A DNA stretch of 51,164 nt from assembly GCA_025360525.1 (NCBI GenBank), contig JANYCA010000048.1, positions 1 to 51,164 on the forward strand. Direction: 5' to 3'. The first letter of the stretch is position 1, and each line of letters begins with the position of its first letter. Origin of the DNA: Chitinophagaceae bacterium (lineage in GTDB: Bacteria > Bacteroidota > Bacteroidia > Chitinophagales > Chitinophagaceae). The notes under the pieces were generated by a model. It saw only the letters and a program-made list of their open reading frames with translations. It was not told the origin of the DNA and made no database searches. A program made the translations under genes and the position numbers. Positions 26,801-34,018 of the stretch are shown here, piece after piece.

Positions 26801-27689
26801 AAATGTTTCTAACAGCATTATTGGCTAATCCCTCGGCGGTAGTATAATTGGTAAACCGCTTTCCATCAAATTTACTAACACCCCCTCCATTGGTACCCAG
26901 CCAAAGGTTACCAATTTTATCTTCTATAATACTATAAACAACATTATGTGCCAGCCCCTGCAAGGTTGTATAATTGGTAAAACTTTTACCATCAAACTTA
27001 CTTACACCATTGCCATCCGTACCAAACCACAGGTTACCGGTTTTATCTTCCAGTATGCTCCAAATTACATTATTGGCCAAGCCGTGCGTAGTAGTATAAT
27101 TGGTAAATTTATTTCCATCGTATTTACTTGCTCCGCCTCCGTTGGTACCAAACCAAAGGTTCCCGGTTCTGTCTTTGTAACTGCAATATATTTGATCAAG
27201 TGCAAGCCCGTTATCGGTATTGTACGTTGTAAAAAAACCCTTTCCTTTTGCTTCTAATTTCAACGACTGGTTGCTGTTGTTATCTGTAAGAGATTTTGGC
27301 AATCGATGCGAAAGAGGCGTAGTAGCAGTATCATTCTTTGACTGCGGAATTTGCTTAGCGATATATTTACCAAAAACCTTAATAACTATGGGTCGGGGGG
27401 TATTTTCCAGTAATATTTTTTTAGGTTGATTGGCTTCGGAAAGATTGGCGAGCATGGTTACCTGAGGAGATACCAGGCTGTCTTTTGCAATTATTTCATC
27501 AGCATTTTGTTGGCCAGGTTGTGTACAGGAAGCCAGTAATAATAAAATAGGTATAATTAGAAATAAATGAACAAAACAAGCTGTTGTAAAGGTTATTCTT
27601 TGGTTCTTTTTTACTGTCATATCGCAAGCTTTTTTATCAAAAATGAAACCTGCCAATATCCGGCGTTTAGATTTTGATGAATTCATCAT
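23886..27689 (-). CDS. Lipoprotein-type propeller sensor histidine kinase with tandem 42-residue repeats
   Basis: 1267 residues as the longest frame. Met24 (27620) starts a cleaner lipoprotein signal (FLIIPILLLLASC) and may be the true start. From about residue 155 there are twelve or more Reg_prop units of the form GNLWFGTNGGGVSKFDGKSF plus TNYTT-QGL. Then come a Y_Y_Y domain (about 870-935), a membrane helix (about 943-965), a coiled coil, HisKA with H1021 in GIAHEIQNPLNFVN, and HATPase with VRDNGPGIPQKILDKIF and GQGTGLGLSLSYDIVKAHGG. There is no receiver or DNA-binding domain, so a separate regulator is needed and is not adjacent. The PPPAGGGRG loop is encoded by a palindromic repeat. It is the intact relative of the four kinase relics in this window. 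Confidence 0.92.
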   Translation of the reverse strand: MMNSSKSKRRILAGFIFDKKACDMTVKKNQRITFTTACFVHLFLIIPILLLLASCTQPGQQNADEIIAKDSLVSPQVTMLANLSEANQPKKILLENTPRPIVIKVFGKYIAKQIPQSKNDTATTPLSHRLPKSLTDNNSNQSLKLEAKGKGFFTTYNTDNGLALDQIYCSYKDRTGNLWFGTNGGGASKYDGNKFTNYTTTHGLANNVIWSILEDKTGNLWFGTDGNGVSKFDGKSFTNYTTLQGLAHNVVYSIIEDKIGNLWLGTNGGGVSKFDGKRFTNYTTAEGLANNAVRNILEDNNGNIWLGTLGGGLSKYDGKSFTNYNTTQGLANDTIRSILQDQKGNYWFGTNGGGISKFDGKVFINYSTKQGLANNTVWSIIEDKTGNLWLGTNGGVSWFNGKVFTNYTTNQGLANNAVRGIVEDEKSNYWFGTDGGGLSKFSGNSFINYTTVHGLANNIVYSINEDKSGNLWLGTSGGGASKFDGNTFTNYTTAQGLANNKIYSIANDQSGNSWFGTSGAGVSKFDGISFTNYTTAQGLANNTVFSIIEDQTNNLWFGTSGGGVSKFDGKSFTNYTTTQGLANNEVFCILQDKKGNYWFGTSGGGVSKFDGNSFINYTTAQGLASNVVWTITEDKSGNLWFGTQNGLSLLRIKTVARMDENRSTKIPVSQLLFESFTTKDGLPDNFVTQVVQGNDDRLYVGTNLGFCELIPGNTSSVSEKKWSVGKIFNSLTAYPVKDINGGQGAMFKDSKGIIWIGTGSDKTGLIRFNPQAIVNSSNKPPVIVIERVKINNENICWNDLDTKHADEKLDSNTTAPNINDEVNTFGRPLSKVERDSMRKKFSNILFDGISSWNSVPEKLVLPHQFNDIGFEFNAIETGRNFLVKYQYMLEGYDKDWSPPDNKSSASFGNINSGTYTFKLKAQSPEGVWSQPVSFTFKVLPPWWKTWQMYLLYLLAFLAALRFLFKWRESSIEREKDILEKKVKHRTEQLNKSLEDLKSTQAQLIQSEKMASLGELTAGIAHEIQNPLNFVNNFSEVNLELIEELKSEKSKLKSERNEQLEDELFNDIAENEKKIIHHGKRADAIVKGMLQHSRHSSGVKEPKDINALADEYLRLAYHGLRAKDNSFNATTKTDFDESMGKINIIPQDIGRVILNLINNAFYATIEKQKQGLANYEPTVTVKTQKNPPPAGGGRGAEVLISVRDNGPGIPQKILDKIFQPFFTTKPTGQGTGLGLSLSYDIVKAHGGEIKVETREGEGSEFIIQLPIV
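24115..24134. repeat. Perfect 20-bp palindrome inside the kinase coding sequence
   Basis: CCTCCGCCAGCTGGCGGAGG is its own reverse complement. It lies in frame and supplies most of the loop PPPAGGGRG between VTVKTQKN and EVLISVRDNG in the HATPase domain. GC-rich palindromes of this kind are usually intergenic repeats in Bacteroidota; here one is tolerated inside a gene. Confidence 0.85.
25821..27077 (-). repeat. Ten consecutive 126-bp tandem repeats coding for propeller units
   Basis: The units start at the Ala of GLAxN and are spaced 126 bases (42 residues) apart, from 27077 down to 25821. One unit is a residue shorter (NGGVSWFNG lacks one Gly). Diverged units flank them on both sides. Nucleotide similarity is high, with the ATAATTGGTAAA block recurring, which points to recent expansion by unequal recombination or slippage. 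Confidence 0.9.
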
Positions 27690-27972
27690 ATTGAAAGATA
27701 AATAACTTTATTTGTTTTCTCTTTTGTAATGCTACTTTTAAAAAGCCGGCTATAAGTTTGTTATTTAGCTTGTTTAACTAATTATTCGGCACAGTGATTT
27801 TTAGATAGCTACCAATTAACTTTTGGGTTGAAATACAAAATAAAAAGAAATAAGTAATCGTATAAATTAGGTATATTGCTATAAGAAAGTCCGTTTACCC
27901 AATTACAATTTTTTAAGCCTATCACTTGAAAGCTTGTTATGTTTTATTATTAACTCCATAAAACAAATTATT
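27690..27972. other. Divergent intergenic region
   Basis: About 280 bases lie between the divergent propeller kinase and the small basic protein gene. TATGTTTT at 27938-27945 is close to the Bacteroidota -7 consensus TAnnTTTG and is about 28 bases before the small gene's ATG. I see no good -33 element, so promoter assignment is weak. Confidence 0.35.
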
Positions 27973-28107
27973 ATGGCAAACACAAAAAAAGCGACAGCAC
28001 AAAAAAAAGCAGCTCCCGCAAAAAAAGCAGCTCCCCAAAAAGCGGCTTCAGCAAGTAAGCCTATTAAATTAGGGGGAGGGAAAAGTGTTCCTACCAAAGG
28101 CAACTAA
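27973..28107 (+). CDS. Small lysine/alanine-rich histone H1-like protein
   Basis: A 44-codon frame reads MANTKKATAQKKAAPAKKAAP, then QKAASASKPIKLGGGKSVPTKGN. The AAPAKK-type repeats resemble the histone H1-like basic proteins found in many Bacteroidota and chlamydiae, which bind DNA non-specifically. The gene is followed 107 bases later by a clear factor-independent terminator in the same direction, which supports it being a real, independently transcribed gene. The antisense frame over it is a shadow. Its function as a nucleoid protein is inference from composition. Confidence 0.75.
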   Translation: MANTKKATAQKKAAPAKKAAPQKAASASKPIKLGGGKSVPTKGN

Positions 28108-28214
28108 AAAAAAATTCCCAGACAGCCGATTAAAAAAACGACCGCTTAAAAGAAGCATTCAACAATATTTTGGGATAGAATTTTAGGTTATTAAGATCGG
28201 AGAAGGAACTACTG

Positions 28215-28244
28215 AAAGCGGGTTTATATACCCGCTTTTTTTTT
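28215..28244 (+). terminator. Rho-independent terminator for the small basic protein gene
   Basis: AAAGCGGGT at 28215-28223 pairs perfectly with ACCCGCTTT at 28230-28238 around a six-base loop, and a T-run continues to 28244. In the plus direction this is a textbook terminator. The stop codon and last codons of the convergent papain-like gene lie inside the same hairpin. Confidence 0.88.
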
Positions 28245-29033
28245 CTGCAAAGTTTTAATATCATTTCGCAAAACATTTACATCAACCCCGGTAGGGGTTT
28301 TATCATTCTGAATAAACGCTTCGCTGAATACTGCATAAGATTCTACACTATAAGCTTCCCAAAAATCCATGGTCATTGTCATTTCTTCTCCCCAGGTTAC
28401 AATTCGCAATTCATCATCTTTATAACCCACCACTAATACAGCATGGCCAAACCATGACCCTGCCTTTGCATCTCTCTTTTTTCCTCCCCTAGGTATTGTC
28501 CATTTTTTTGTTGTATTACTTTGTTTTTCTGCCGACTTTGGGAGATTAATTCCCACATAGCAACCTCCAAACAGGTAGATGGTTTGTATTAATTGCTCCC
28601 GGTTTTTATCCTCCAGTTTAGCAAATGCAATTATCTGGTGACCGGCTATTTCGTTTTTGCGCCAATACTTCAGCACTTTGATGGCTTCAACACCTTCATC
28701 TTTTTCGGGCTTTTCAGGATCATAACCTGCAACAATACTGTAAGTATTTAATATCGCTTCATCTTTCGGTCTTTTTAATCTCCCGATATTCGATGTCCAG
28801 GCCATAACAAAATGTCCCGCCACTGCACAAGTGCATAAATTAATTTTTAAATTACCCAAATCGCCCCATTTATTATCCCTGATTTTTCTTCCCCAATTAT
28901 ACCGCTTGGGTATTCGTGGTAATTGTTCTTTGTGTAAATAACCCGATAGCTCGAAAGTTCTGGCATCTTCAATGTGTGGGAGTCTTCCAAATTTAATTTT
29001 TGAGAAGTCAATTTTAGTGGCTTTTTTTTTCAT
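28224..29033 (-). CDS. Papain-like (C1-type) cysteine peptidase-fold protein
   Basis: 269 residues, no signal peptide, basic start. The likely catalytic cysteine is C67 in LGNLKINLCTCAVAGH, which aligns with the LGN-x-GDC-AGAGH motif of C1-like bacterial proteins. The histidine is H197 in WFGHAVLVVGYKDDEL, followed by VTWGEEMTMTMDFWEAY, where the usual NSWG is altered to TWG. The missing Asn makes peptidase activity uncertain. Relatives are often annotated as C1 family peptidases of unknown role. It stands alone, convergent with the histone-like gene, and its last codons form one side of that gene's terminator. Confidence 0.7.
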   Translation of the reverse strand: MKKKATKIDFSKIKFGRLPHIEDARTFELSGYLHKEQLPRIPKRYNWGRKIRDNKWGDLGNLKINLCTCAVAGHFVMAWTSNIGRLKRPKDEAILNTYSIVAGYDPEKPEKDEGVEAIKVLKYWRKNEIAGHQIIAFAKLEDKNREQLIQTIYLFGGCYVGINLPKSAEKQSNTTKKWTIPRGGKKRDAKAGSWFGHAVLVVGYKDDELRIVTWGEEMTMTMDFWEAYSVESYAVFSEAFIQNDKTPTGVDVNVLRNDIKTLQKKKAGI

Positions 29034-29536
29034 GATGCTGTAAAACTTAAATGGTATTGAATTTACGAAAATTTAGGTTTGGTTGATACAACATGAATGA
29101 AGGTTTTAATAATTTCCTTGTTTCCCCAAAAATAGCTAATCCGCAATCGCCTCATCAATTGGTTCCGCTTGAAATGTGCAACGATGTAAGCCATCATCCG
29201 CAAAACAGCAGCAGATACCAGTATTAGAAAAAATAGTGATGATGTGTACCCTGGCTTATACATTTTTTGGTTAAAAAAATTCATAGCTTTAATAGAGCCG
29301 TCACTATTATTCCCTAATCTATTTTTAAAACAGTTTGCAGTAAAACATTGCTGCCATTGCCCATATCGGTAGTGGTAGAAAACTATTTAGGAGAATGGCA
29401 GATTCGCCACATTCATAATCTAAAAAATAACAGCAGGTACATTAGTTTTATCAGTTAAAGAAGTGTTCTACGGTTCTTCATCGTTTGGCGGCTATGCACC
29501 CTCTGGAATGTTTATAGACTTGTTGTCTCCCATATT
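29034..29536. other. Gene-poor gap with one doubtful ORF and an M20 relic
   Basis: A 73-codon minus-strand frame (29063-29284) has a hydrophobic stretch (SSLFFLILVSAAVL) and a basic tail but no recognisable family; it may be a relic. Next to it lies the M20 fragment at 29318-29445. Nothing else is supported. Confidence 0.4.
29318..29445 (-). pseudogene. C-terminal relic of an M20 amidase
   Basis: The minus strand reads HSPK, a stop, FSTTTDMGNGSNVLLQTVLKI. This matches the end of the intact M20 enzyme at 30569-31852 (HSPKEFSTATDMANGANVLLQTILKI), with a TAG in place of the Glu codon. Upstream VPAVIF corresponds to the APAGMIF segment of the intact copy, followed by a frameshift. Only about 40 codons survive. 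Confidence 0.82.
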
Positions 29537-30163
29537 TTATTGTAAATAGTCTCTCACTTTCTTTTGAATAAACTCCTGAACAATTTTCCATTTTTGATTT
29601 TTCAGACTTATAGGATCTTCACTTTCTTCTGCATCTGCAAAATAAGTAATGGCCTGAGGAACCGTAATTAATAAATTTTGTGTAGTGTATTTTTCTTTAT
29701 GAAATTGGATAAACTCATTAATGGAAAAATGTTGAAGTAGTTCAGCAATATCCCAAAAGTCCTTCTTTTTTCCCCTGCCAAGTATGGCCTGCACTTTCAT
29801 GGCAATAATATCTTCAACAGAAAACATTCTTATATCTTCTACGGTAGTTTCTGGTCTTATTAGAGGATGTGGATGCCGGATTATATCAACTTTGACCTCG
29901 TTTATATAGCAAAAAATACCAAATCTTGCCTGCTTTTCCTCCATCACAAATTTATCCTGAAACTTGTTTTTGAGTGCCTCAGTAACACTCATATTCTCAA
30001 ATGCTTTATTGGAAAATAAATCTAAATCAACTGACATACGATGACCATAAAGGAGCGATAAAGCGGTACCACCTACTAATGAGAAATTAAGTAATTCAGG
30101 AATAGTCATCAGCTCCTTTAGTATGGAAAAAGTGTGGGGTTCAACTGTCTTAGTATATAGCAT
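29537..30163 (-). CDS. AbiEii-type nucleotidyltransferase toxin
   Basis: 208 residues. Nucleotidyltransferase motif I is LVGGTALSLLYGHRMSVDLDLF, with G31-G32 and metal aspartates D46 and D48. A third aspartate is D93 in EVKVDIIRH. The later motif is EDIIAMKVQAILGRGKKKDFWDIAELL with K123 and D135/D138. This is the AbiEii/AbiGii toxin family, which transfers nucleotides (in studied cases to tRNA) and blocks growth or phage. Its gene overlaps the upstream partner by 46 bases in a different frame, so production is tightly coupled. A defence or plasmid-stability role is inferred from the family. Confidence 0.88.
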   Translation of the reverse strand: MLYTKTVEPHTFSILKELMTIPELLNFSLVGGTALSLLYGHRMSVDLDLFSNKAFENMSVTEALKNKFQDKFVMEEKQARFGIFCYINEVKVDIIRHPHPLIRPETTVEDIRMFSVEDIIAMKVQAILGRGKKKDFWDIAELLQHFSINEFIQFHKEKYTTQNLLITVPQAITYFADAEESEDPISLKNQKWKIVQEFIQKKVRDYLQ

Positions 30164-30420
30164 CTGAAATCTTTTAAAGGGCGATCAATTACAGCACTTG
30201 CCAGATACATTCTTGTTTCTGGTAAAAACTTTGCATTTAACAAAGAAGTGGTTACTTTTTCATCGCCATAATAGCGACGGCAGTTGCGAATATCTGCCAC
30301 ATCGCCACGTTCAAAAACCCTTTCGATTACAAAATTGGCCTTTTCGTCGTAGTCGATATTTTCAAATACCACATCCCAAAAAATGCGTTTATTAAACAGG
30401 GGTTTTATTTTTTGATGCAT
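30118..30420 (-). CDS. Antitoxin-like partner of the AbiEii protein (DUF6922-like)
   Basis: 100 residues: MHQKIKPLFNKRIFWDVVFENIDYD, then NFVIERVFERGDVADI and CRRYYGDEKV. The pattern, with an early LFWDV-like motif and a central ERVFERG, is that of short proteins found directly upstream of AbiEii toxins in Bacteroidota. It lacks the classical AbiEi winged-helix length. The last 46 bases overlap the toxin gene. It is probably the antitoxin, but this assignment rests on gene order more than on a known fold. Confidence 0.75.
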   Translation of the reverse strand: MHQKIKPLFNKRIFWDVVFENIDYDEKANFVIERVFERGDVADIRNCRRYYGDEKVTTSLLNAKFLPETRMYLASAVIDRPLKDFRCYILRQLNPTLFPY

Positions 30421-30568
30421 CTATTAAAGGTATAAAATAAGTTTTAGTTTCATCGTTATTATAAATGGAGTTCATCACCGTTTTATCCACCTCAGCCTTG
30501 CCTTCTTGCCTCTAATAAGCTGGTAAGTTTGGTTTATGGTTTTGATTTTTTTGCTGATGTATTTACTG

Positions 30569-31852
30569 CTATTGTTTATCGATCTTCAAAATTGTTTGCA
30601 GCAATACATTGGCGCCGTTTGCCATATCTGTTGCAGTTGAAAATTCTTTAGGCGAATGGCTGATGCCTAGCCTGCTGGGAATAAAAATCATTCCTGCTGG
30701 TGCAATCTCAGCTATCTCCTGTGCATCATGCCCGGCACCACTTTGCATGATTGTATTTGTAAAGCCTAGTGCCTTTGCAGCGGCCGTAATTTCTGCCTGT
30801 ATTTTTTTATCTGTCAATGCCGGCTGTATGGAACTGGCCTGACGTTGAAAGGTAATTTTTGTGCCGGATGATTTTTCAATCAAAGCTGCTCTTTTATTGA
30901 TTGCAGCAAACAACTGCTCAATTTTTTGTGCAGAAAGATCTCTTATTTCTAAGCCCATATTCACTTTGCCGGGTATAACATTGTACGCCCCCGGCATTGC
31001 TGCAATTTTACCAATGGTACCCACCTGTTTTCCGGGTACGCTGTTGATTGTTTCATTTACGGCCACTATTAATTTAGCTGCGGCTAACAACGCATCTCTT
31101 CTCATATTCATGGGTGTAGTACCTGCATGGTTGGCAAAGCCATCAATGGTTACTTCCCAATGCACAATACCTACTATTCCTTCCACCACACCAATTTGTA
31201 CTTTTTCCTTTTCAAGAATGCCGCCTTGTTCTATATGCAATTCAATAAACGCTTTTATATCGCCGTTTTTACGGATGGCGTATTGAATACTATCCGGATT
31301 GCCGCCAATGGTTTTGATACCTTCTGCCATGGTAAGTCCGCTTTGACTTACCTGTTTTAATCCTTCTTGTGTAACATGTCCGGCCATGGCCATACTGCCA
31401 AGGGTGCCGCCTTCTTCATTAGAAAAAATAATCAATTCAAGCGGATGGTTTGTAACCATATTGCTTTCATTCAACACTTCAATTATTTCCAATGCGCCGA
31501 TCGAACCAACACACCCATCATAGTTTCCACCATCGGGTACCATATCAAGGTGTGAACCAAAAGCAATGGGTTTTAAATCAGGATTACTGCCTTTTCTTTT
31601 GCCAATTATATTGCCCGCAAAATCAATGTTTACTTCAAGGCCTGCTTTGGTCATTAAATTGATAAACCAGCTTCTTGATTCTACATCACCTTTTGTATAA
31701 GCTACCCTATAGCCTTTGCCATTGCTGTCTTTACCAAAGGTTGCCAATTGTGCGATACGGTTTTCTATGCGCTGTGCATTTACTTTTATTGTTGGTTGAG
31801 CAATTAAATTCGATGTTAAAACCGTAATGAATAGCTGCAGTAATATTTTCAT
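30569..31852 (-). CDS. Exported M20-family amidase (N-carbamoyl-L-amino-acid hydrolase/allantoate amidohydrolase type)
   Basis: 427 residues with a signal peptide (to about residue 18, SNLIAQP). Di-metal site motifs are GSHLDMVPDGGNYDG, FSNEEGGTLGSMAMAGH and AFIELHIEQGGILE, all typical of the HyuC/AllC subfamily that cleaves N-carbamoyl or related amide bonds of amino acids. The C-terminus has QSGAGHDAQEIAEIAPAGMIF and SHSPKEFS. These enzymes are usually cytoplasmic, so export is notable. It is the last gene of the 20-kb minus-strand hydrolase array. A relic of a paralogue lies just beyond the AbiE-like pair. Confidence 0.9.
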   Translation of the reverse strand: MKILLQLFITVLTSNLIAQPTIKVNAQRIENRIAQLATFGKDSNGKGYRVAYTKGDVESRSWFINLMTKAGLEVNIDFAGNIIGKRKGSNPDLKPIAFGSHLDMVPDGGNYDGCVGSIGALEIIEVLNESNMVTNHPLELIIFSNEEGGTLGSMAMAGHVTQEGLKQVSQSGLTMAEGIKTIGGNPDSIQYAIRKNGDIKAFIELHIEQGGILEKEKVQIGVVEGIVGIVHWEVTIDGFANHAGTTPMNMRRDALLAAAKLIVAVNETINSVPGKQVGTIGKIAAMPGAYNVIPGKVNMGLEIRDLSAQKIEQLFAAINKRAALIEKSSGTKITFQRQASSIQPALTDKKIQAEITAAAKALGFTNTIMQSGAGHDAQEIAEIAPAGMIFIPSRLGISHSPKEFSTATDMANGANVLLQTILKIDKQ

Positions 31853-31911
31853 GTTAGTTTTTTTTTATGATTTTTTTAAATATCGTCCTGTTAAAATTCT
31901 AAATCCGGTTG

Positions 31912-31955
31912 ATCTCACCCCAACCCCTCTCCAAAAGAGAGGGGCTAGAATCTCC
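31912..31955. repeat. Dispersed CCCCTCTC hairpin repeat, copy 1
   Basis: CCCCTCTC at 31924-31931 pairs with GAGAGGGG at 31937-31944 around a five-base loop, with a TCTCACCCC leader. Two close relatives occur at 43874-43915 and 45051-45093. It lies in the 206-base gap between the M14 and M20 genes and could stop or stabilise transcripts. Confidence 0.75.
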
Positions 31956-32058
31956 AACCGCAAGAGGCTTTATTTTACCTAAAGTTTTGTATCATGACAA
32001 CAACGATTTCTTTCAATTGAAAAAGTTTTTTGAAGTTGGAATAATTTTATCGAACGCC

Positions 32059-33918
32059 TTATAATTCTCTGCCTACCGGATATAATAAATAGCTTTTATC
32101 GTAGTAATTACTTTTACTGTAAAACCAATTATAAGCAGCAGTTGGGTTATTGGCAAATGCTGTGTCAGTAGTTTTTTTCAATTCAAATTCCTTAGTTAGT
32201 TCCGGCGATTCCGCCAGCATTTTTTGTATAGTTGGCTCCATCACATATCCTTCAATATATTCAGTTCGTTGAAAAATGGAAAGAAAAAAACCCCATTGAA
32301 AATACGAATCAGGTGAATCAGGCTCCAGCAATAACATGGCAAGATCGCCCAATGGCTGGTCGGTGGAAATGCGTGCAGAACCGGTAGCATACAACTGGTT
32401 ATGGAGTTCAACTTTAGTGTATGCATTCACTTGTACATGCCCTTCAAACGGAACTATCTCTCCTCCCTCATTTCCAATTTTCACTGTTTGCACCCGATAC
32501 ATTTCTACAGGTACTTCACGGAGTTGTTGTAATAGCTCCATTTGTATCCCATGCATCTTTAATCGTTCAATTATTTCATAACTTGATGCTGGCACATAAT
32601 AAGCCTTAGGGCGTTTAATAAAGGTGACAGGGTCTGTTCCTCTATAATTAGCAATCATCATGGTGATTGGTTTGCCTGTCCATTCTATATAATCTGCATT
32701 GGTGATGGCAGATTTTTTTATGATGGATTGAATACCTGAAAGAGAAAAACTGTCCGTAGGCAGAGCTGATTTATTTTTCTGTAACAAATTTGATTGTGGC
32801 TCAAAGGATACCGATTTTTCCATTTGCGGTACTTTCCATTTCATAGGTATTTCAGTTGCTCTTTTTTTCCTGTCTGCAATAGTAATTTCTTTTAAGGCGC
32901 TACCTTTTGTAGCCAAAATGGCAAGGGTACTTTGCAGTAAAACATACGTGCCCAAAACTCTTTGCCTGAATGGTTTTAAAGAATGATTTTCCACTAAAAT
33001 ACTAGCCATATGCCGCAGATCTCCATAAGCATCCGAAAACCTTGGCTCACCAAGTATCAAAATATTTCCATCCGAAAAATCCCGGTCGTTTACCGTTGTT
33101 AACAAGCTGCCAGGAATATGCCCCTGGGCTGTTAGGTCTCTATCTGCAATTGGCTTATAGGTGTTTGCCAGCCAATTGGAAATGCCTGATGAATAGCCTT
33201 GTTTTCCATGACCGCCAAATGTGATATCATACTGGTAATCGGCTCCATCGGTTACATGAATGTCCATGTACAGCAGCGGATCATATTCATTCATCACCTT
33301 AATCACAGCCCGTATTTCTTTGGTATCTATCTTGGCGTAATCCCTGTTTAAGTTCAAATTCTGTGCATTGGTTCTCCAACCCATATTTTGCGGCCCCCGC
33401 TGATTAGGCCGATTGTAGGAAGATCTCCGTTCATGACCATCTACATTCAAAATGGGAATAAATAATAAATTGACTTTATCCAACAAATACCTTTTGTTGC
33501 CAAAAGCAATGTCACGAAGTAGCATCATCCCGGCATCTTTACCATCTATCTCTCCGGAATGAATGCCCGCCTGAACCAGCAGCAATGGCTTTGCAGATTT
33601 TTTTAAAGCCGCTGCTGTTATTATTTTTTCGGTAGAAGCTATCAGCATCACAATATCCCGGCCCTCTGCGCTTTTACCAATAGATACTATACTGATGATG
33701 GGAGAGGCTGCTGCTAATTTTTTTAACCAGGTAATGGTTTCATTATAATTGGGCGTAGTAACAAAGCCCGCCTTTTCTGTTGGCGTTATCCATGGGTTGG
33801 CTGCATTGGCAATCAACGATTCGCTTTTCCCTTTCCACTCCATTATTGGCGGCAATATAGATTGGGCAACTATTTGCTGTAAAAAAAGCAGACTGCTTAG
33901 TAGCATTTTTATTTTCAT
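32059..33918 (-). CDS. Exported M14-family zinc carboxypeptidase
   Basis: 619 residues with a signal peptide (to about residue 19). Zinc ligands are H120 and E123 in QAGIHSGEIDGKDAG and H221 in YMDIHVTDG. The substrate-binding segment is MGWRTNAQNLNLNRDYAK, and the catalytic glutamate is in SILVENHSLKPF. PILNVDGHERRS is also characteristic. The C-terminal 230 residues look like a beta-rich accessory region. It removes C-terminal amino acids from peptides or cell-wall peptides in the periplasm or outside. It lies between two M20 amidases, consistent with stepwise peptide breakdown. Confidence 0.92.
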   Translation of the reverse strand: MKIKMLLSSLLFLQQIVAQSILPPIMEWKGKSESLIANAANPWITPTEKAGFVTTPNYNETITWLKKLAAASPIISIVSIGKSAEGRDIVMLIASTEKIITAAALKKSAKPLLLVQAGIHSGEIDGKDAGMMLLRDIAFGNKRYLLDKVNLLFIPILNVDGHERRSSYNRPNQRGPQNMGWRTNAQNLNLNRDYAKIDTKEIRAVIKVMNEYDPLLYMDIHVTDGADYQYDITFGGHGKQGYSSGISNWLANTYKPIADRDLTAQGHIPGSLLTTVNDRDFSDGNILILGEPRFSDAYGDLRHMASILVENHSLKPFRQRVLGTYVLLQSTLAILATKGSALKEITIADRKKRATEIPMKWKVPQMEKSVSFEPQSNLLQKNKSALPTDSFSLSGIQSIIKKSAITNADYIEWTGKPITMMIANYRGTDPVTFIKRPKAYYVPASSYEIIERLKMHGIQMELLQQLREVPVEMYRVQTVKIGNEGGEIVPFEGHVQVNAYTKVELHNQLYATGSARISTDQPLGDLAMLLLEPDSPDSYFQWGFFLSIFQRTEYIEGYVMEPTIQKMLAESPELTKEFELKKTTDTAFANNPTAAYNWFYSKSNYYDKSYLLYPVGREL

Positions 33919-34018
33919 AAGTCTCTATTGAATTTTTTTAAAAGATGGGCATTATTAATTTGAACGCTACAAGTACTATTTGCAATACAGTTCAAATCTA
34001 GGTGGTTAAGTGGTTAAC

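Noticed and set aside
25821..27077. Regular 126-bp repeats that might look like a CRISPR or satellite array
   Set aside because: The repeats are in frame and encode Reg_prop propeller units of one sensor kinase; there are no unique spacers.
27903..28103. 66-codon minus-strand frame
   Set aside because: It is the shadow of the lysine/alanine-rich plus-strand gene at 27973-28107.
29063..29284. 73-codon minus-strand frame with one hydrophobic segment
   Set aside because: No family recognised; it lies next to a relic and may itself be decayed. Not strong enough to call as a gene.
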